Shown here piece by piece: positions 25,601 to 37,811 of a stretch of DNA of 64,000 nt. Position numbers and translations under genes: made by a program. Every line of letters begins with the position of its first letter. The first letter of the stretch is position 1. Source of the stretch: Phymorhynchus buccinoides (Eukaryota > Mollusca > Gastropoda > Neogastropoda > Raphitomidae). The notes under the pieces are model-generated. The model was not told the origin of the DNA, did not search any database, and saw only the letters and a program-made list of their open reading frames with translations. The stretch lies in the NCBI GenBank assembly GCA_017654935.2, contig CM065693.1:54777907-54841906 (forward strand), given 5' to 3'.

Positions 25601-26700
25601 CCTGTTGAACCATATTGTTGGGTTTTTTTTTTCCCTCCTTTCCCTTATTAACTTTTCTGTCACACATGCTATTTATGCACACACACACACATACAGTGAA
25701 ACCCGTTTAGTACGAATTCCAGGGGAGAGGGCCAATTTACTGAAAAAGACATCTTGTTTTGACTACAACACACTTACCCATACAAATGCATGGTTGTAAA
25801 ACCAGTATCCTGTATCCATAGCAGTTCAATTTATGATGCGTTGTAAGCATTGCTCGTTCAAACCATTTTATCGATTTTGGCAAGCCTGACGAACCTATCA
25901 ATCGGTCCTCACATCTACTGTGATGTGCGTGTTGGTAACGTGTGAAAAAGACAGAAAAACGGAAACAAACACACTTACCCAACAAAGCATGGTTGTAAGC
26001 CCAGTATCCTGTATCCATAGGGTTTTTAATGCCGATTACATACACTTTAAAACAGTTTATTAACACACGATAACATCAAAAACATAAAATCCACACACGC
26101 GCTTTAAGAGAAAGTTAAAATTTCCCGGAAGTCACAAGATCAGTGCGCAAAGAGTGAGTCCAGTGTCGTCTGCTTGCGCTGCAGACACCCAAGTTGTTAT
26201 ATCGGCCAATCAGAATGCCGCTTACATATCGAGGGGTCAGTCAAGATGGCGATGTTGTTGTCAGTGTGTTCTCGTTCTAGCCAGGTAGTTGTGCAAGAAA
26301 GCTTGACTTTGGGATGGCGGTGTGGTTGTAAGTGCGTTCTCGTTCTAACCGCGTAGTTTTTGCATAAAAGCTTGACTTTGGGAGTCAATAAATTGTACGT
26401 TATATGCGAGTTGCTCGTTGTAGCGAGCTCGTTGTATGCAGAATTATTTGACACGGTTCGAGTTGCTGTCAACCGTTTTTTTAACTGCAAACTGAAAGTA
26501 AGTTTTTCTTAGAATAACCCATTCTTTTCGAAAAAGAACGCTGATTCTCAGCGCAGATTGGGTGTTTGTAAACCAAGAGTAGCTGTTTCTAGTATGGCTT
26601 TGGCTTTGAGTGTTGAGTTGAGTGTGTATGTGTGTCATAAGTCATAAGTTTATTTATTGTGTGTGTGTGCGAATATTCTGACAAATAAATATGTGTTTGT
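25601..26700. other. Intergenic with short duplicated blocks
   Basis: ATGCATGGTTGTAAAACCAG and CAGTATCCTGTATCCATAG at ~25790-25822 recur at ~25987-26020. TTCTCGTTCTA...AGCTTGACTTTGGGA is duplicated at 26268-26312 and 26337-26381. 25694-25760 has a TACAGTGAAACCCGTTTAGT end like another MITE. No gene is recognised. Confidence 0.55.
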
Positions 26701-26751
26701 ATAGGTGAAACTAGTGATGCGAGTACTGGTTTTTAAAAAACGGTTCACTAA

Positions 26752-26807
26752 AACCGGTTTGAAGAGGGAAAACCAGTTTTAAACCGGTTCAGATTTTTTA
26801 ACCGGTT
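26752..26807. promoter_or_regulatory. Three AACCGGTT motifs (Grainyhead-like sites)
   Basis: Perfect AACCGGTT at 26752-26759, 26782-26789 and 26800-26807, with two near matches (AACGGTTC, AACCAGTTTT) close by. AACCGGTT is the known Grainyhead/GRHL consensus. Being palindromic and clustered, they could equally be part of a small decayed repeat. Assignment to a target gene is not possible. Confidence 0.35.
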
Positions 26808-27264
26808 CTCAACTCTAATGCTGGAAAGACATTTTCCTCTACCAGTTCAAAGGTCACTTGTAACATCTTGTTTGTGGCAAATTTGACGTAAGTTTAACAC
26901 ACACACACACCCTTTTCCAAAAGTACTGTCGGCGCAAACTTTAACCAAGGGAGACAACCCTGTTGGTGTTTAGCCGAATAAGAGCCTTGAAGAAAAGGGC
27001 TGAGTCAGTAGGTGCTAAACGTTAGGTGCTTGGCTGCCAGTGTTCAGATATTCACTGCCTGGTTTTTAAATCTAACATATTTATTTAATGATATTAAAGA
27101 TATTTTTTATATTTATAATAGCGTGAACGGGTATTGCATGACACTTATTCCTGTGTTTGTTTATGAAAAATGTTTTAGAGTCCTTAGGTAACTTGGGAAT
27201 CTTTTGTGCAATTGGGAAGGAAAACTATAACTGCCAATGTGACATGTATCAGCTGTTTTGTGTA

Positions 27265-27597
27265 CAGTGGAACCTCCCTTATAAGACCTTAAAAAATCAT
27301 CCCAAATGAGGTCTTATAAGGGAGGGGTCTTATAAGGGAGGTAATTTTAATACTCACAAAGAAGGGTAATGTGGAAGTTCAGTTTAGCGTCGCGTATCGG
27401 CTTTCGCCATGTACGACGGGCTGAACAAACCAACCAGGGTATAAACAAAAATTTATGTTCCTGAATCACTGTCTTAGCCAAAAGGCCGAGAAGCGATCAG
27501 GAAGTTTTTTTAAGGTTAGGGTAATGTCTCAGAAAAGTAGGTCTTATATGGGAGGGAGTCTTATATGGGAGGGAGTCTTATAAGGGAGGTTCCACTG
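27265..27597. mobile_element. CAGTGGAACC-family MITE carrying a nested retroelement
   Basis: Complete ends: TA-CAGTGGAACCTCCCTTATAA and TTATAAGGGAGGTTCCACTG-TA. At 27363-27526 the MITE is interrupted by a small insertion with an AGGGTAATG target duplication. The two MITE halves otherwise align with the copy at 52434. Confidence 0.9.
27372..27517 (-). mobile_element. U2 snRNA-derived SINE-like insertion
   Basis: On the - strand it carries ATCGCTTCTCGGCCTTTTGG followed by CTAAGA (27498 down to 27473), the first 26 nt of U2 snRNA, then unrelated sequence (CAGTGATTCAGGAACATAAA to CGACGCTAAACTGAACTTCC). It is preceded by a T/A-rich leader (AACCTTAAAAAAACTTCCTG). AGGGTAATG at 27363-27371 and 27518-27526 is a 9-bp target duplication, typical of LINE-driven insertion. 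Only the U2 5' end is present, with no Sm site, so it is not a working U2 gene. Confidence 0.8.
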
Positions 27598-27779
27598 TAT
27601 TACGTCATATTTTGCAATATGCAGCAATGTTACAGCTGCTTTCTTCTTGTTCTTTGCAATGGTAGCAATATTGCGAGCAATTTTAAGAATCTCCTTTCCA
27701 TTGTTAGTTTAAGAGGATATTGTTTTAAAGAGAGATTCATTAGAACGCTGTGCGTTCTTTGGGAGGAAAATGACAAAAA

Positions 27780-27945
27780 CTACATCCTCCGAAGTCGGAG
27801 TGTGGCTGAACACATGGCGGGGTAATCAAAATCGGTCGCACACGTAATGTTCTCATCCCTGGTTGGTGTATTTGTACCATAGTGTTCAAGTGTTTCGGCT
27901 GTTGGGATGATCCCTGGAGTCTTTAAGCCAGGATATGACAACAAC
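27780..27945 (+). mobile_element. ~160-bp dispersed repeat, reverse to 4118 copy
   Basis: Begins ACATCCTCCGAAGTCGGAGT and ends GTCTTTAAGCCAGGATATGA. It is the best preserved copy in the window. The flanks 27600-27780 and 27946-28217 hold nothing recognisable. Confidence 0.7.
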
Positions 27946-28217
27946 AAAAGCTACGTCTGACTTCTTTTCATTATTAGCATTGAAACACTGTGCAAGTCAC
28001 AGAGAGAGAGAGAGAGTGACTGAGTGGAATTTTTGCAGAATTTATGATGGTATACCCCAACATTGCTTATGTTGGAACCATTTCAGTGGAATGAATTATC
28101 TTGAAATTTCACATTGGACTGTTTCAGAAGTGCCTACGAATGATCTCGTTCTCGATCTCTTGATGTAACAGCTGTAGGATAATTTCTGGATCTCCAATGG
28201 AAAAATAAAAAGCCTTT

Positions 28218-28384
28218 ATAATGGAATCCTGCTAACTCAAAAAAACTGATAACTCGAAAAGATTTGATAACAACCGGTCCCAGTTTTATCATTGCTATGG
28301 CAAAATGTCTTTTTATCTCAAAACATTGGCTATCTCTAAATAAAATTTTGGTCCCTTCAATTTTGAGTTAGTCGATTTCCACTG
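28218..28384. mobile_element. Small MITE with CTAACTCAAAA ends
   Basis: Left end TAATGGAATCCTGCTAACTC, right end GAGTTAGTCGATTTCCACTG followed by TA; imperfect terminal inverted repeats of ~25 bp with TA flanks, Tc1/mariner style. Confidence 0.65.
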
Positions 28385-28465
28385 TAAATAGCAAGCGATC
28401 TCCGATGGGAAAAAAGTGTTATTTAAAAGCAAGCAGCATGTTTGTGAGCGTGAAGATCAGTAATA

Positions 28466-28735
28466 TCATGGGTGCAACTTTTCCTGGTATACAAGGATTT
28501 CCTGTTTTTGAATTTTACCATAAAAGGAATTTCCTGTTTTTAAGATTTGTCAAACAGGATCTTTGTGTGTCTACTGTATTTTTCAAACACTTTAAAATAA
28601 CCATTTGTATAAATTGTGGAAAAAGCGAACTAAAATACCTTCTTAAATCAAATGTTTTCTTCAGCTTCAGGGGGACATTACCCCTAGACCCCGGCCTTTC
28701 AGGTATTTTCATTTTGTGTAGTTGCACCCATGTGT
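28466..28735. mobile_element. GGGTGCAAC-ended non-autonomous element
   Basis: Ends CATGGGTGCAACTTTTCCTG and TAGTTGCACCCATG are inverted. Interior matches 23731-23992 (TTTCCTGTTTTTGAATTTTA, GGGGGACATTACCCC). An adjoining 45-bp duplication follows (GAGCGTGAAGATCAGTAATA, three times at 28445-28800). Confidence 0.75.
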
Positions 28736-29514
28736 TTGTGAGCGTGAAGATCAGTAATATTGCTCAGCTGGATAGAGCTGTGAGCGTGAAGATCAGTAAT
28801 ATTGCTCAGCTGGATAGAGCTGTGAGCGAGTTTTGAAGTGTGAAACCATGTAATTCTGTGATACGTGCATTAACACACAGCTGCGTGAGTGTCGGTGTTT
28901 TGTGCGTCTTCATTACTATGTGCAATGAGCAGCCCCGGTGGTGCTGCATAAACTTGTTCTAAGGGAGACACGGATAGTTTGTATGATGCAAATTTAGAAC
29001 TTATAATTGATATATTAACAGTGCATATCAAGTCAAGTCAAGAATACTTTATTATCTCTCGTGGAGACATTTTGTTGCAGGTGCAATACGCATGAACAAA
29101 CACAAGACAATGAAATATATGTTATCACCGCTGCTTAATCTTGACCCCACGTGAGTGTGTGACGATCTTTTGCTCGGTACGAAAAGTTTTAGTATGTTGT
29201 GAATCATGATGAACGAAGAGTAATATCAAATAAGAATTGGATTTTTGTTTTTTATCCTATCTCATGAAAACAGGAAAACCGATCTCATGCTTTATCGTTT
29301 TTATGCTGAGTTGACGTGTGTGTACACAGCGTTGCAATTTTGAGGTTTAACTGTATGCAAGTGGGAATTAAGAGGTAATTTTTCAGTCTTTTTTTCCCAG
29401 CAGTTTCTCTGAACTATTAATAAAAAACATTGCATTTGTTTACATACAGATTAAATAATTTGTCAAACCTATTTGTTTACAAACACATCACCTTTGAAAA
29501 GGTCTTTTTTAAGA

Positions 29515-29937
29515 CAAAAATTTAGGGGGTTTGGTAAAGATGTGCCACCCCCCCCTGTATTTCTCGGTTAATTCCATGTTTCTGTTTTTGCCTTTCTTAC
29601 CAAACATAGAGCTGTATTTCATGAACCTTTTCAGCTAATTATCTTTTTGGAATACTAACCCTAACCCCTACTATAAGACGGAAAAACGCAATGAACCACG
29701 ACTGTGACAAATGCTGCGGTGTACTGCAGTACATGGGGGGGGGGGGGGGGGGGGGGGGGCTATTAGATAATGGTCTTTATCATGACTGCAATTAATTATT
29801 GAAGAAAGATAATTAGCTGAAAATGTTCATAAAATACAGCTTCATGTTTGGTAAGAAAGGCAAAAACTGAAAAATGGAATTAACCGAGAAATGTAGGGGG
29901 GGTGGCACATCTTTACCTATACCGGTTTTTTTGCTTA
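29515..29937. mobile_element. Foldback element with ~110-bp arms and a G22 run
   Basis: The left arm (GATGTGCCACCCCCCC, TTTCTCGGTTAATTCCATGT, CTTTCTTACCAAACAT, AGCTAATTATCTTT) is the reverse complement of the right arm at ~29805-29925 with few mismatches. The centre has a run of about 22 G at 29738-29759. Confidence 0.85.
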
Positions 29938-30102
29938 CCATATTTTTCGGACTATAAGGCGATACTTTTTTGACTGAGACCCCTGCGCCTTATAATGTGA
30001 CTGATAATATAGTAAGAAACTATAAACAAAATCTGAATTTTGTGTAAAATTTGGGGGGTGCGCCTTCTAATCAGGTGCACCTTGTAGTCCGTAAAATACG
30101 GT
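29938..30102. mobile_element. MITE with TTTTTCGGACTATAAGGCG ends
   Basis: Left end CCATATTTTTCGGACTATAA, right end TGTAGTCCGTAAAATACGG. It is the uninterrupted reference for three copies that carry nested insertions (43795, 51012, 61502). Interior: ACCCCTGCGCCTTATAATG. Confidence 0.85.
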
Positions 30103-31379
30103 AGTTTATTTTCTCATTGTGTTAGTGTGTAGCGTTTTTGATGTTTTTAGTTCAATCGTACAGAATAAATATGTCAAATGTGAGGGTGAAATTACTTCAA
30201 GTTCATAAGAGGGGCATTTCTGCACAGTTTCAGACTCGTCCATAAACCGCATTGCATGTTTCCATTCTGCAACATTTCATTCTTGTCACAAGTTATGTAT
30301 GACATAAGGATGTAGATTCAACGTGTCCAGTTACTAGTGACCGTCCACCTCAAAAACGAATCTTACATTTTCCCCAAACTATGCATGCACGATACTGTAA
30401 GGATATATCAGTTCAGAGACCTGAATGATTCACTGATTGATTGGGGAAGAGGGGGGGGGTAAGTTTTATTACATAATGCCACAAGATAATTGCAACCAAC
30501 TTATTCTGTGATGGCCATTCCTAACGAATTTTGCTGTGTCGTTTTCAAGCAGTGTACTGTTTAAGTGATGCAGCTGACTTGAGTGACAAAAGCAGGCATG
30601 GTAGACCTCCGCGAATCGTGGAAAATCCGCAAAACAGTTTGAAACAAAATTATTAAAAAATGCATTGAAATGGCATGAAAAAGTGAAAATTTCACTCATT
30701 TATTGAATTTTCTTCGGCCCCCTGGACCCCCGGCCATTTTCCTTGAAAACCACTTTGCCCCCACTACCACGCCTGCAACAGTGATTCGTCCCATGTGTTG
30801 CTTTCTATCAGTCCTATTGTTATTGTTTGCATACATGTCTATCAGTCCTTTTACTGTTTGCTTACATATACCTCATGGTCCCATCACCCTTTTTTCTCAA
30901 TTCTACAGAAATAAAAGCATAGTACCTTTGCTAAACCATGATTGATTGCTGTGTGTGTTTGTCGTAGAATTGATTCATATTTTTTTGCATTTTGTTTTTA
31001 CAAAGTCCCTTAGTTCTGGACAATTTGGAAAAAGTGGCTGTTCCAAATTCTGGTTGTGCCCATTTTTGTCAAAGATAATTTACATGTTTTGGCATGTTTA
31101 TTTTGTGTTTGTGGTTTTTCTTCTTGACTTGTCTATCTATTAGCTGTTTAAAAAAAAAAAATTTTAAACTGACCTTTAAAAAATGCATCTAAAAATCAAT
31201 GAATGGTTAAAAAAAATAATTGTAGTATGTGTTGACATGACTTTCGTTCAGTGCAATGTTTTATATGCTGTATTTGTAATAAGTTTATTGCAAAAATTGG
31301 CCAAGTTGAGGCTTAGAGGGAAACATTCTGGGACGGAGATCAAGGGGAAAAAACATTATAATATGAAATGGAAAAGTTT
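30103..31379. other. Intergenic, no gene seen
   Basis: AT-rich. A fragment of the CCCTGGACCCC family lies at 30710-30745. Several short open frames are low complexity and hydrophobic without recognisable similarity. Confidence 0.6.
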
Positions 31380-34100
31380 TTAACCCTTTCATTGCCAGCC
31401 ATTTTTCAGCCAAAAATGTCTGTCAATTTGGGGTAAAGAAAAGTTGGTATCTGCAATACTGTGAATCCCCCTATGACATGTATCAAACAAGGCCTTATCT
31501 CCACATCTACAATACTGTGAATCCCCCCTATGACACGTCAAATAAGGCCTTTCATTATCTCCACATCTACAATACTGTGAATCCCCCCTATGACATGTAT
31601 CAAATAAGGCCTTTCCTTATCTCCACATCTACAATACTGTGAATCCCCCCTATGACATGTGTCAAATAAGGCCTTTCCTTATCTCCACATCTACAATACT
31701 GTGAATCCCCCTATGACATGTGTCAAATAAGGCCTTTCCTCATCTCCACATCTACAATACTGTGAATCCCCCTATGACATGTATCAAATAAGGCCTTTCC
31801 TTATCTCCACATCTACAATACTGTGAATCCCCCTATGACATGTATCAAATAAGGCCTTTCCTTATCTCCACATCTACAATACTGTGAATCCCCCTATGAC
31901 ATGTATCAAATAAGGCCTTTCCTTATCTCCACATCTACAATACTGTGAATCCCCCCTATGACATGTATCAAACAAGGCCTTTCCTTATCTCCACATCTAC
32001 AATACTGTGAATCCCCCTATGACATGTATCAAATAAGGCCTTTCCTTATCTCCACATCTACAATACTGTGAATCCCCCCCATGACATGTATCAAATAAGG
32101 CCTTTCCTTATCTCCACATCTACAATACTGTGAATCCCCCCTATGACATGTATCAAATAAGGCCTTTCCTTATCTCCACATCTACAATACTGTGAATCCC
32201 CCTATGACATGTGTCAAATAAGGCCTTTCCTTATCTCCACATCTACAATACTGTGAATCCCCCTATGACATGTATCAAATAAGGCCTTTCCTTATCTCCA
32301 CATCTACAATACTGTGAATCCCCCCCATGACATGTATCAAATAAGGCCTTTCCTTATCTCCACATCTACAATACTGTGAATCCCCCTATGACATGTATCA
32401 AATAAGGCCTTTCCTTATCTCCACATCTACAATACTGTGAATCCCCCTATGACATGTATCAAATAAGGCCTTTCCTTATCTCCACATCTACAATACTGTG
32501 AATCCCCCCTATGACATGTATCAAATAAGGCCTTTCCTTATCTCCACATCTACAATACTGTGAATCCCCCCTATGACATGTATCAAATAAGGCCTTTCCT
32601 TATCTCCACATCTACAATACTGTGAATCCCCCCATGACATGTGTCAAACAAGGCCTTTCCTTATCTCCACATCTACAATACTGTGAATCCCCCCTATGAC
32701 ATGTATCAAACAAGGCCTTTCCTTATCTCCACATCTACAATACTGTGAATCCCCCCATGACATGTATCAAACAAGGCCTTTCCTTATCTCCACATCTACA
32801 ATACTGTGAATCCCCCCCATGACATGTATCAAACAAGGCCTTTCCTTATCTCCACATCTACAATACTGTGAATCCCCCTATGACATGTATCAAATAAGGC
32901 CTTTCCTTATCTCCACATCTACAATACTGTGAATCCCCCCATGACATGTATCAAATAAGGCCTTTCCTTATCTCCACATCTACAATACTGTGAATCCCCC
33001 CTATGACATGTATCAAACAAGGCCTTTCCTTATCTCCACATCTACAATACTGTGAATCCCCCTATGACATGTATCAAATAAGGCCTTTCCTTATCTCCAC
33101 ATCTACAATACTGTGAATCCCCCCTATGACATGTATCAAACAAGGCCTTTCCTTATCTCCACATCTACAATACTGTGAATCCCCCTATGACATGTATCAA
33201 ACAAGGCCTTTCCTTATCTCCACATCTACAATACTGTGAATCCCCCCCATGACATGTATCAAATAAGGCCTTTCCTTATCTCCACATCTACAATACTGTG
33301 AATCCCCCTATGACATGTATCAAACAAGGCCTTTCCTTATCTCCACATCTACAATACTGTGAATCCCCCTATGACATGTATCAAACAAGGCCTTTCCTTA
33401 TCTCCACATCTACAATACTGTGAATCCCCCTATGACATGTATCAAATAAGGCCTTTCCTTATCTCCACATCTACAATACTGTGAATCCCCCCTATGACAT
33501 GTATCAAACAAGGCCTTTCCTTATCTCCACATCTACAATACTGTGAATCCCCCCTATGACATGTATCAAACAAGGCCTTTCCTTATCTCCACATCTACAA
33601 TACTGTGAATCCCCCCTATGACATGTATCAAACAAGGCCTTTCCTTATCTCCACATCTACAATACTGTGAATCCCCCTATGACATGTATCAAACAAGGCC
33701 TTTCCTTATCTCCACATCTACAATACTGTGAATCCCCCTATGACATGTGTCAAATAAGGCCTTTCCTTATCTCCACATCTACAATACTGTGAATCCCCCC
33801 TATGACATGTATCAAACAAGGCCTTTCCTTATCTCCACATCTACAATACTGTGAATCCCCCTATGACATGTATCAAACAAGGTCTTTCCTTATCTCCACA
33901 TCTACAATACTGTGAATCCCCCCTATGACATGTATCAAACAAGGCCTTTCCTTATCTATCAAAATTAACAAAAAAAGGTCATTGGATAACTCTACTACTT
34001 CTACTTTGTTCGCTCTTAACAGAGCCTAATTTCATGACTTTTAGTGAGAAGGGTGTTAAATCGGCGTGGTGCAAAAATGTGACGTCGGCGAAAGGGTTAA
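31380..34100. mobile_element. piggyBac-like MITE expanded by an internal satellite
   Basis: TTAACCCTTTCATTGCCAGC at the left and CGTCGGCGAAAGGGTTAA at the right are the two ends of the same MITE family as 24294 and 44998 (~235 bp each). Here the ends lie 2.7 kb apart because ~41 copies of a ~61-bp unit fill the middle. Confidence 0.9.
31445..33957. repeat. ~61-bp satellite born inside the MITE, ~41 copies
   Basis: Unit: CCTTATCTCCACATCTACAA, TACTGTGAATCCCCCTATGA, CATGTATCAAATAAGGCCTT, T. The C run varies from 5 to 7 and AAATAAGG alternates with AAACAAGG, GTATC with GTGTC. The unit corresponds to the MITE interior (compare TCTGCAATATTGCTAATTCC ... GGCCTATCCTTACCTCCC at 45060-45120). Confidence 0.95.
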
Positions 34101-34204
34101 ACATGGTTCAGGTTGTTAAAAGACTGATATTTGCAAACATTAAAACCGTTATTTCAAAGCTATTTTGCATAACTTTGCTCTTGCAGCAGGTGTAGGAGTG
34201 GGAG

Positions 34205-36838
34205 ATACAAGCATAAGTCATGGTTTTTGTAATCTTTACAAGTATAAGTCATGGTTTTTGTAATCTTTACAAGCATAAGTCATGGTTTGTTTTTGTATCT
34301 TTACAAGCACAAGTCATGGTTTTTGTATCTTCACAAGCATAAGTCATGCTTTGTTTTTGTATCTTCACAAGCATAAGTCATGGTTTGTTTTTGTATCTTT
34401 ACAAGCATAAGTCATGGTTTTTGTATCTTTGCATATCTTTTGTTTTTGTACAAGCATAAGTCATGGTTTTTGTATCTTTACAAGCATAAGTCATGGTTTT
34501 TGTATCTTTACAAGCATAAGTCATGCTTTGTTTTTGTATCTTTACAAGCATAAGTCATGCTTTGTTTTTGTATCTTCACAAGCATAAGTCATGGTTTGTT
34601 TTTGTATCTTTACAAGCATAAGTCATGGTTTGTTTTTGTATCTTTACAAGCATAAGTCATGCTTTGTTTTTGTATCTTTACAAGCACAAGTCATGCTTTG
34701 TTTTTGTATCTTTACAAGCATAAGTCATGGTTTGTTTTTGTATCTTTACAAGCATAAGTCATGCTTTGTTTTTGTATCTTTACAAGCATAAGTCATGGTT
34801 TGTTTTTGTATCTTTACAAGCATAAGTCATGCTTTGTTTTTGTATCTTTACAAGCATAAGTCATGGTTTGTTTTTGTATCTTTACAAGCATAAGTCATGC
34901 TTTGTTTTTGTATCTTTATCTTTAAAGCATAAGTCATGCTTTGTTTTTGTATCTTTACAAGCATAAGTCATGCTTTGTTTTTGTATCTTTACAAGCATAA
35001 GTCATGCTTTGTTTTTGTATCTTTACAAGCATAAGTCATGCTTTGTTTTTGTATCTTTACAAGCATAAGTCATGCTTTGTTTTTGTATCTTCACAAGCAT
35101 AAGTCATGCTTTGTTTTTGTATCTTTACAAGCATAAGTCATGCTTTGTTTTTGTATCTTTACAAGCATAAGTCATGCTTTGTTTTTGTATCTTTACAAGC
35201 ATAAGTCATGCTTTGTTTTTGTATCTTTACAAGCATAAGTCATGCTTTGTTTTTGTATCTTTACAAGCATAAGTCATGCTTTGTTTTTGTATTTTACAAG
35301 CATAAGTCATGCTTTGTTTTTGTATCTTTACAAGCATAAGTCATGCTTTGTTTTTGTATCTTTACAAGCATAAGTCATGCTTTGTTTTTGTATCTTTACA
35401 AGCATAAGTCATGCTTTGTTTTTGTATCTTTACAAGCATAAGTCATGCTTTGTTATTGTATCTTTACAAGCATAAGTCATGGTTTGTTTTTGTATCTTCA
35501 CAAGCACAAGTCATGGCTTGTTATTGTATCTTTACAAGCATAAGTCATGGTTTGTTTTTGTATCTTCACAAGCACAAGTCATGGTTTTTGTATCTTTACA
35601 AGCATAAGTCATGCTTTGTTTTTGTATCTTTACAAGCATAAGTCATGGTTTGTTTTTGTATCTTCACAAGCACAAGTCATGCTTTGTTTTTGTATCTTTA
35701 CAAGCATAAGTCATGGTTTTTGTATCTTTACAAGCATAAGTCATGCTTTGTTTTTGTATCTTTACAAGCATAAGTCATGCTTTGTTTTTGTATCTTTACA
35801 AGCATAAGTCATGCTTTGTTTTTGTATCTTTACAAGCATAAGTCATGCTTTGTTTTTGTATCTTTACAAGCACAAGTCATGCTTTGTTTTTGTATCTTTA
35901 CAAGCATAAGTCATGCTTTGTTTTTGTATCTTTACAAGCATAAGTCATGCTTTGTTTTTGTATCTTTACAAGCATAAGTCATGCTTTGTTTTTGTATCTT
36001 TACAAGCATAAGTCATGCTTTGTTTTTGTATCTTGCTTTTTGTATCTTTACAAGCATAAGTCATGCTTTGTTTTTGTATCTTTACAAGCATAAGTCATGC
36101 TTGTTTTTGTATCTTTACAAGCACAAGTCATGCTTTGTTTTTGTATCTTTACAAGCACAAGTCATGCTTTGTTTTTGTATCTTTACAAGCATAAGTCATG
36201 CTTTGTTTTTGTATCTTTACAAGCATAAGTCATGCTTTGTTTTTGTATCTTTATGCTTTGTTTTTGTATCTTTACAAGCATAAGTCATGCTTTGTTTTTG
36301 TATCTTTACAAGCATAAGTCATGCTTTGTTTTTGTATCTTTACAAGCATAAATCATGACTTGTTTTTGTATATTTACAAGCACAAGTCATGGTTTTTGTA
36401 TCTTTACAAGCACAAGTCATGCTTTGTTTTTGTATCTTTACAAGCACAAGTCATGCTTTGTTTTTGTATCTTTACAAGCATAAATCATGGCTTGTTTTTG
36501 TATCTTTACAAGCATATGTCATGGTTTTTGTAATCTTTACAAGCATAAGTCATGATTTTTGTAATCTTTACAAGCACAAGTCATGCTTTGTTTTTGTATC
36601 TTGACAAGCATAAATCATGGCTTGTTTTTGTATCTTTACAAGCACAAGTCATGCTTTGTTATTGTATCTTTACAAGCATAAGTCATGCTTTGTTATTGTA
36701 TATTTACAAGCACAAGTCATGCTTTGCTTTTGTATCTTTACAAGCATAAGTCATGCTTTGTTTTTGTATCTTTACAAGCACAAGTCATGCTTTGTTTTTG
36801 TATCTTCACAAGCATAAGTCATGCTTTGTTATTGTACA
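34205..36838. repeat. 34-bp satellite, ~77 copies
   Basis: Unit ACAAGCATAAGTCATGCTTT plus GTTTTTGTATCTTT. Early copies have ATGGTTTTTG with shorter length. Variants ATGC/ATGG and CATAAG/CACAAG are mixed. Open frames through it are repeat artefacts. It starts ~105 bp after the MITE at 34100. Confidence 0.95.
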
Positions 36839-37387
36839 TTTCTTGTAACACTTAATAACAACCTTTGACGAGGATCATGAAATTATTACTAATTTTCAGG
36901 AAGCACTTCAGATTTTACACTGATTTGCAACCAATGAACAGTGCGACGGGAGTGCTATTGGATGTCAGCCACTGTCAGTTTTATTTACTGATGAAACCAA
37001 TACTTCAGGAGAGTGTTTAACACTCAATTAATGCAATTCAGAAAAAAAGTCTTAAGAAACGCGAGCATTTGCCGAATAGTTTGTGAACATTCCGATTTTC
37101 CTCGAAAGCTTACAAGCCCAAAACTATCACATGACTTGTTATTTTTCTTCGTTTTGGGGTTTTTTTTTTACTCTCGAGGGAATGAGTGAAAATGGTAGTG
37201 CGGGATTAACATATTTCTTGTTCATTGGCCCATTCATATTTGGTTAAAATATTTTGGGGGCTGATCAGACGTGCTTGTAATGACGTTTTTCGTTAAAGGT
37301 TTTGTAAAATGGTTTCTTGGACCCTTTTGGCGCAGAACGCCCTCTCATGAAACTCGCCCCAGGTGTTCTTACATGGGCAGTGTGCTA
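36839..37387. mobile_element. Intergenic; 37050-37370 a decayed dispersed element
   Basis: 37050-37370 (CTTAAGAAACGC, CTATCACATGACTTG, ATATTTCTTGTTCATTGGCC, TTTGGTTAAAATATT, CTTTTGGCGCAGAACGCC) aligns loosely with 61085-61430 (AACTATCACGTGACTAG, CATTTCTTGCTGTTGATTGG). The first 200 bp hold nothing recognisable. Confidence 0.55.
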
Positions 37388-37599
37388 TGACCCCTTGACT
37401 GCCACCATCACTGATGATGTCATCAGATGAAAAGGAATAACCCTGATATGCTGGCTTTTGCTCTAACTAGTCGAACATAATCAAGAGAGTGATATCCTCA
37501 GACCATTTTGCCAGATTGGCTCTATCAGTTGTCTTTTTCATGGCATGATTTGCCCAATGTTTTTTTCTTTTTAAATTTCTCTGGCACTCAAGGGGTTAA
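37388..37599. mobile_element. Decayed piggyBac-like MITE
   Basis: TGACCCCTTGACTGCCACCA on the left and GGCACTCAAGGGGTTAA on the right; interior TGATGATGTCATCAGATGA. It belongs to the CCCCTTC subfamily seen at 43858 and 48465. Confidence 0.6.
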
Positions 37600-37811
37600 A
37601 AGCAGCCAAGTCTGAAGGTGCTATGGAAGTAATAAAACGCATACATAAATGCACGAAGCATTGCAATGGGTTTGCAAGCCTTTTTGTTATTTTAAATCAT
37701 GGTCATGGTGTCTAAACCAAAGATAACAGTTGTACTTGTAGATAGATTTTTTTTAGATAATCATTAATGTTACAGTTAAAATGAAAAGATGTTTTAAAAG
37801 TCCCTTCAGGG

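Noticed and set aside
27473..27498. Functional U2 snRNA gene
   Set aside because: Only the first 26 nt are present, without branch-recognition and Sm regions; flanked by a target duplication, so it is an inserted element.
29650..29670. Telomere-like CCCTAACCCC
   Set aside because: A single occurrence inside a foldback element, not a repeat array.
34591..36817. Repeated Phe/Val/Cys/Tyr-rich open frames
   Set aside because: Translations of the 34-bp satellite; the frames rotate with the unit and there is no splice or start context.
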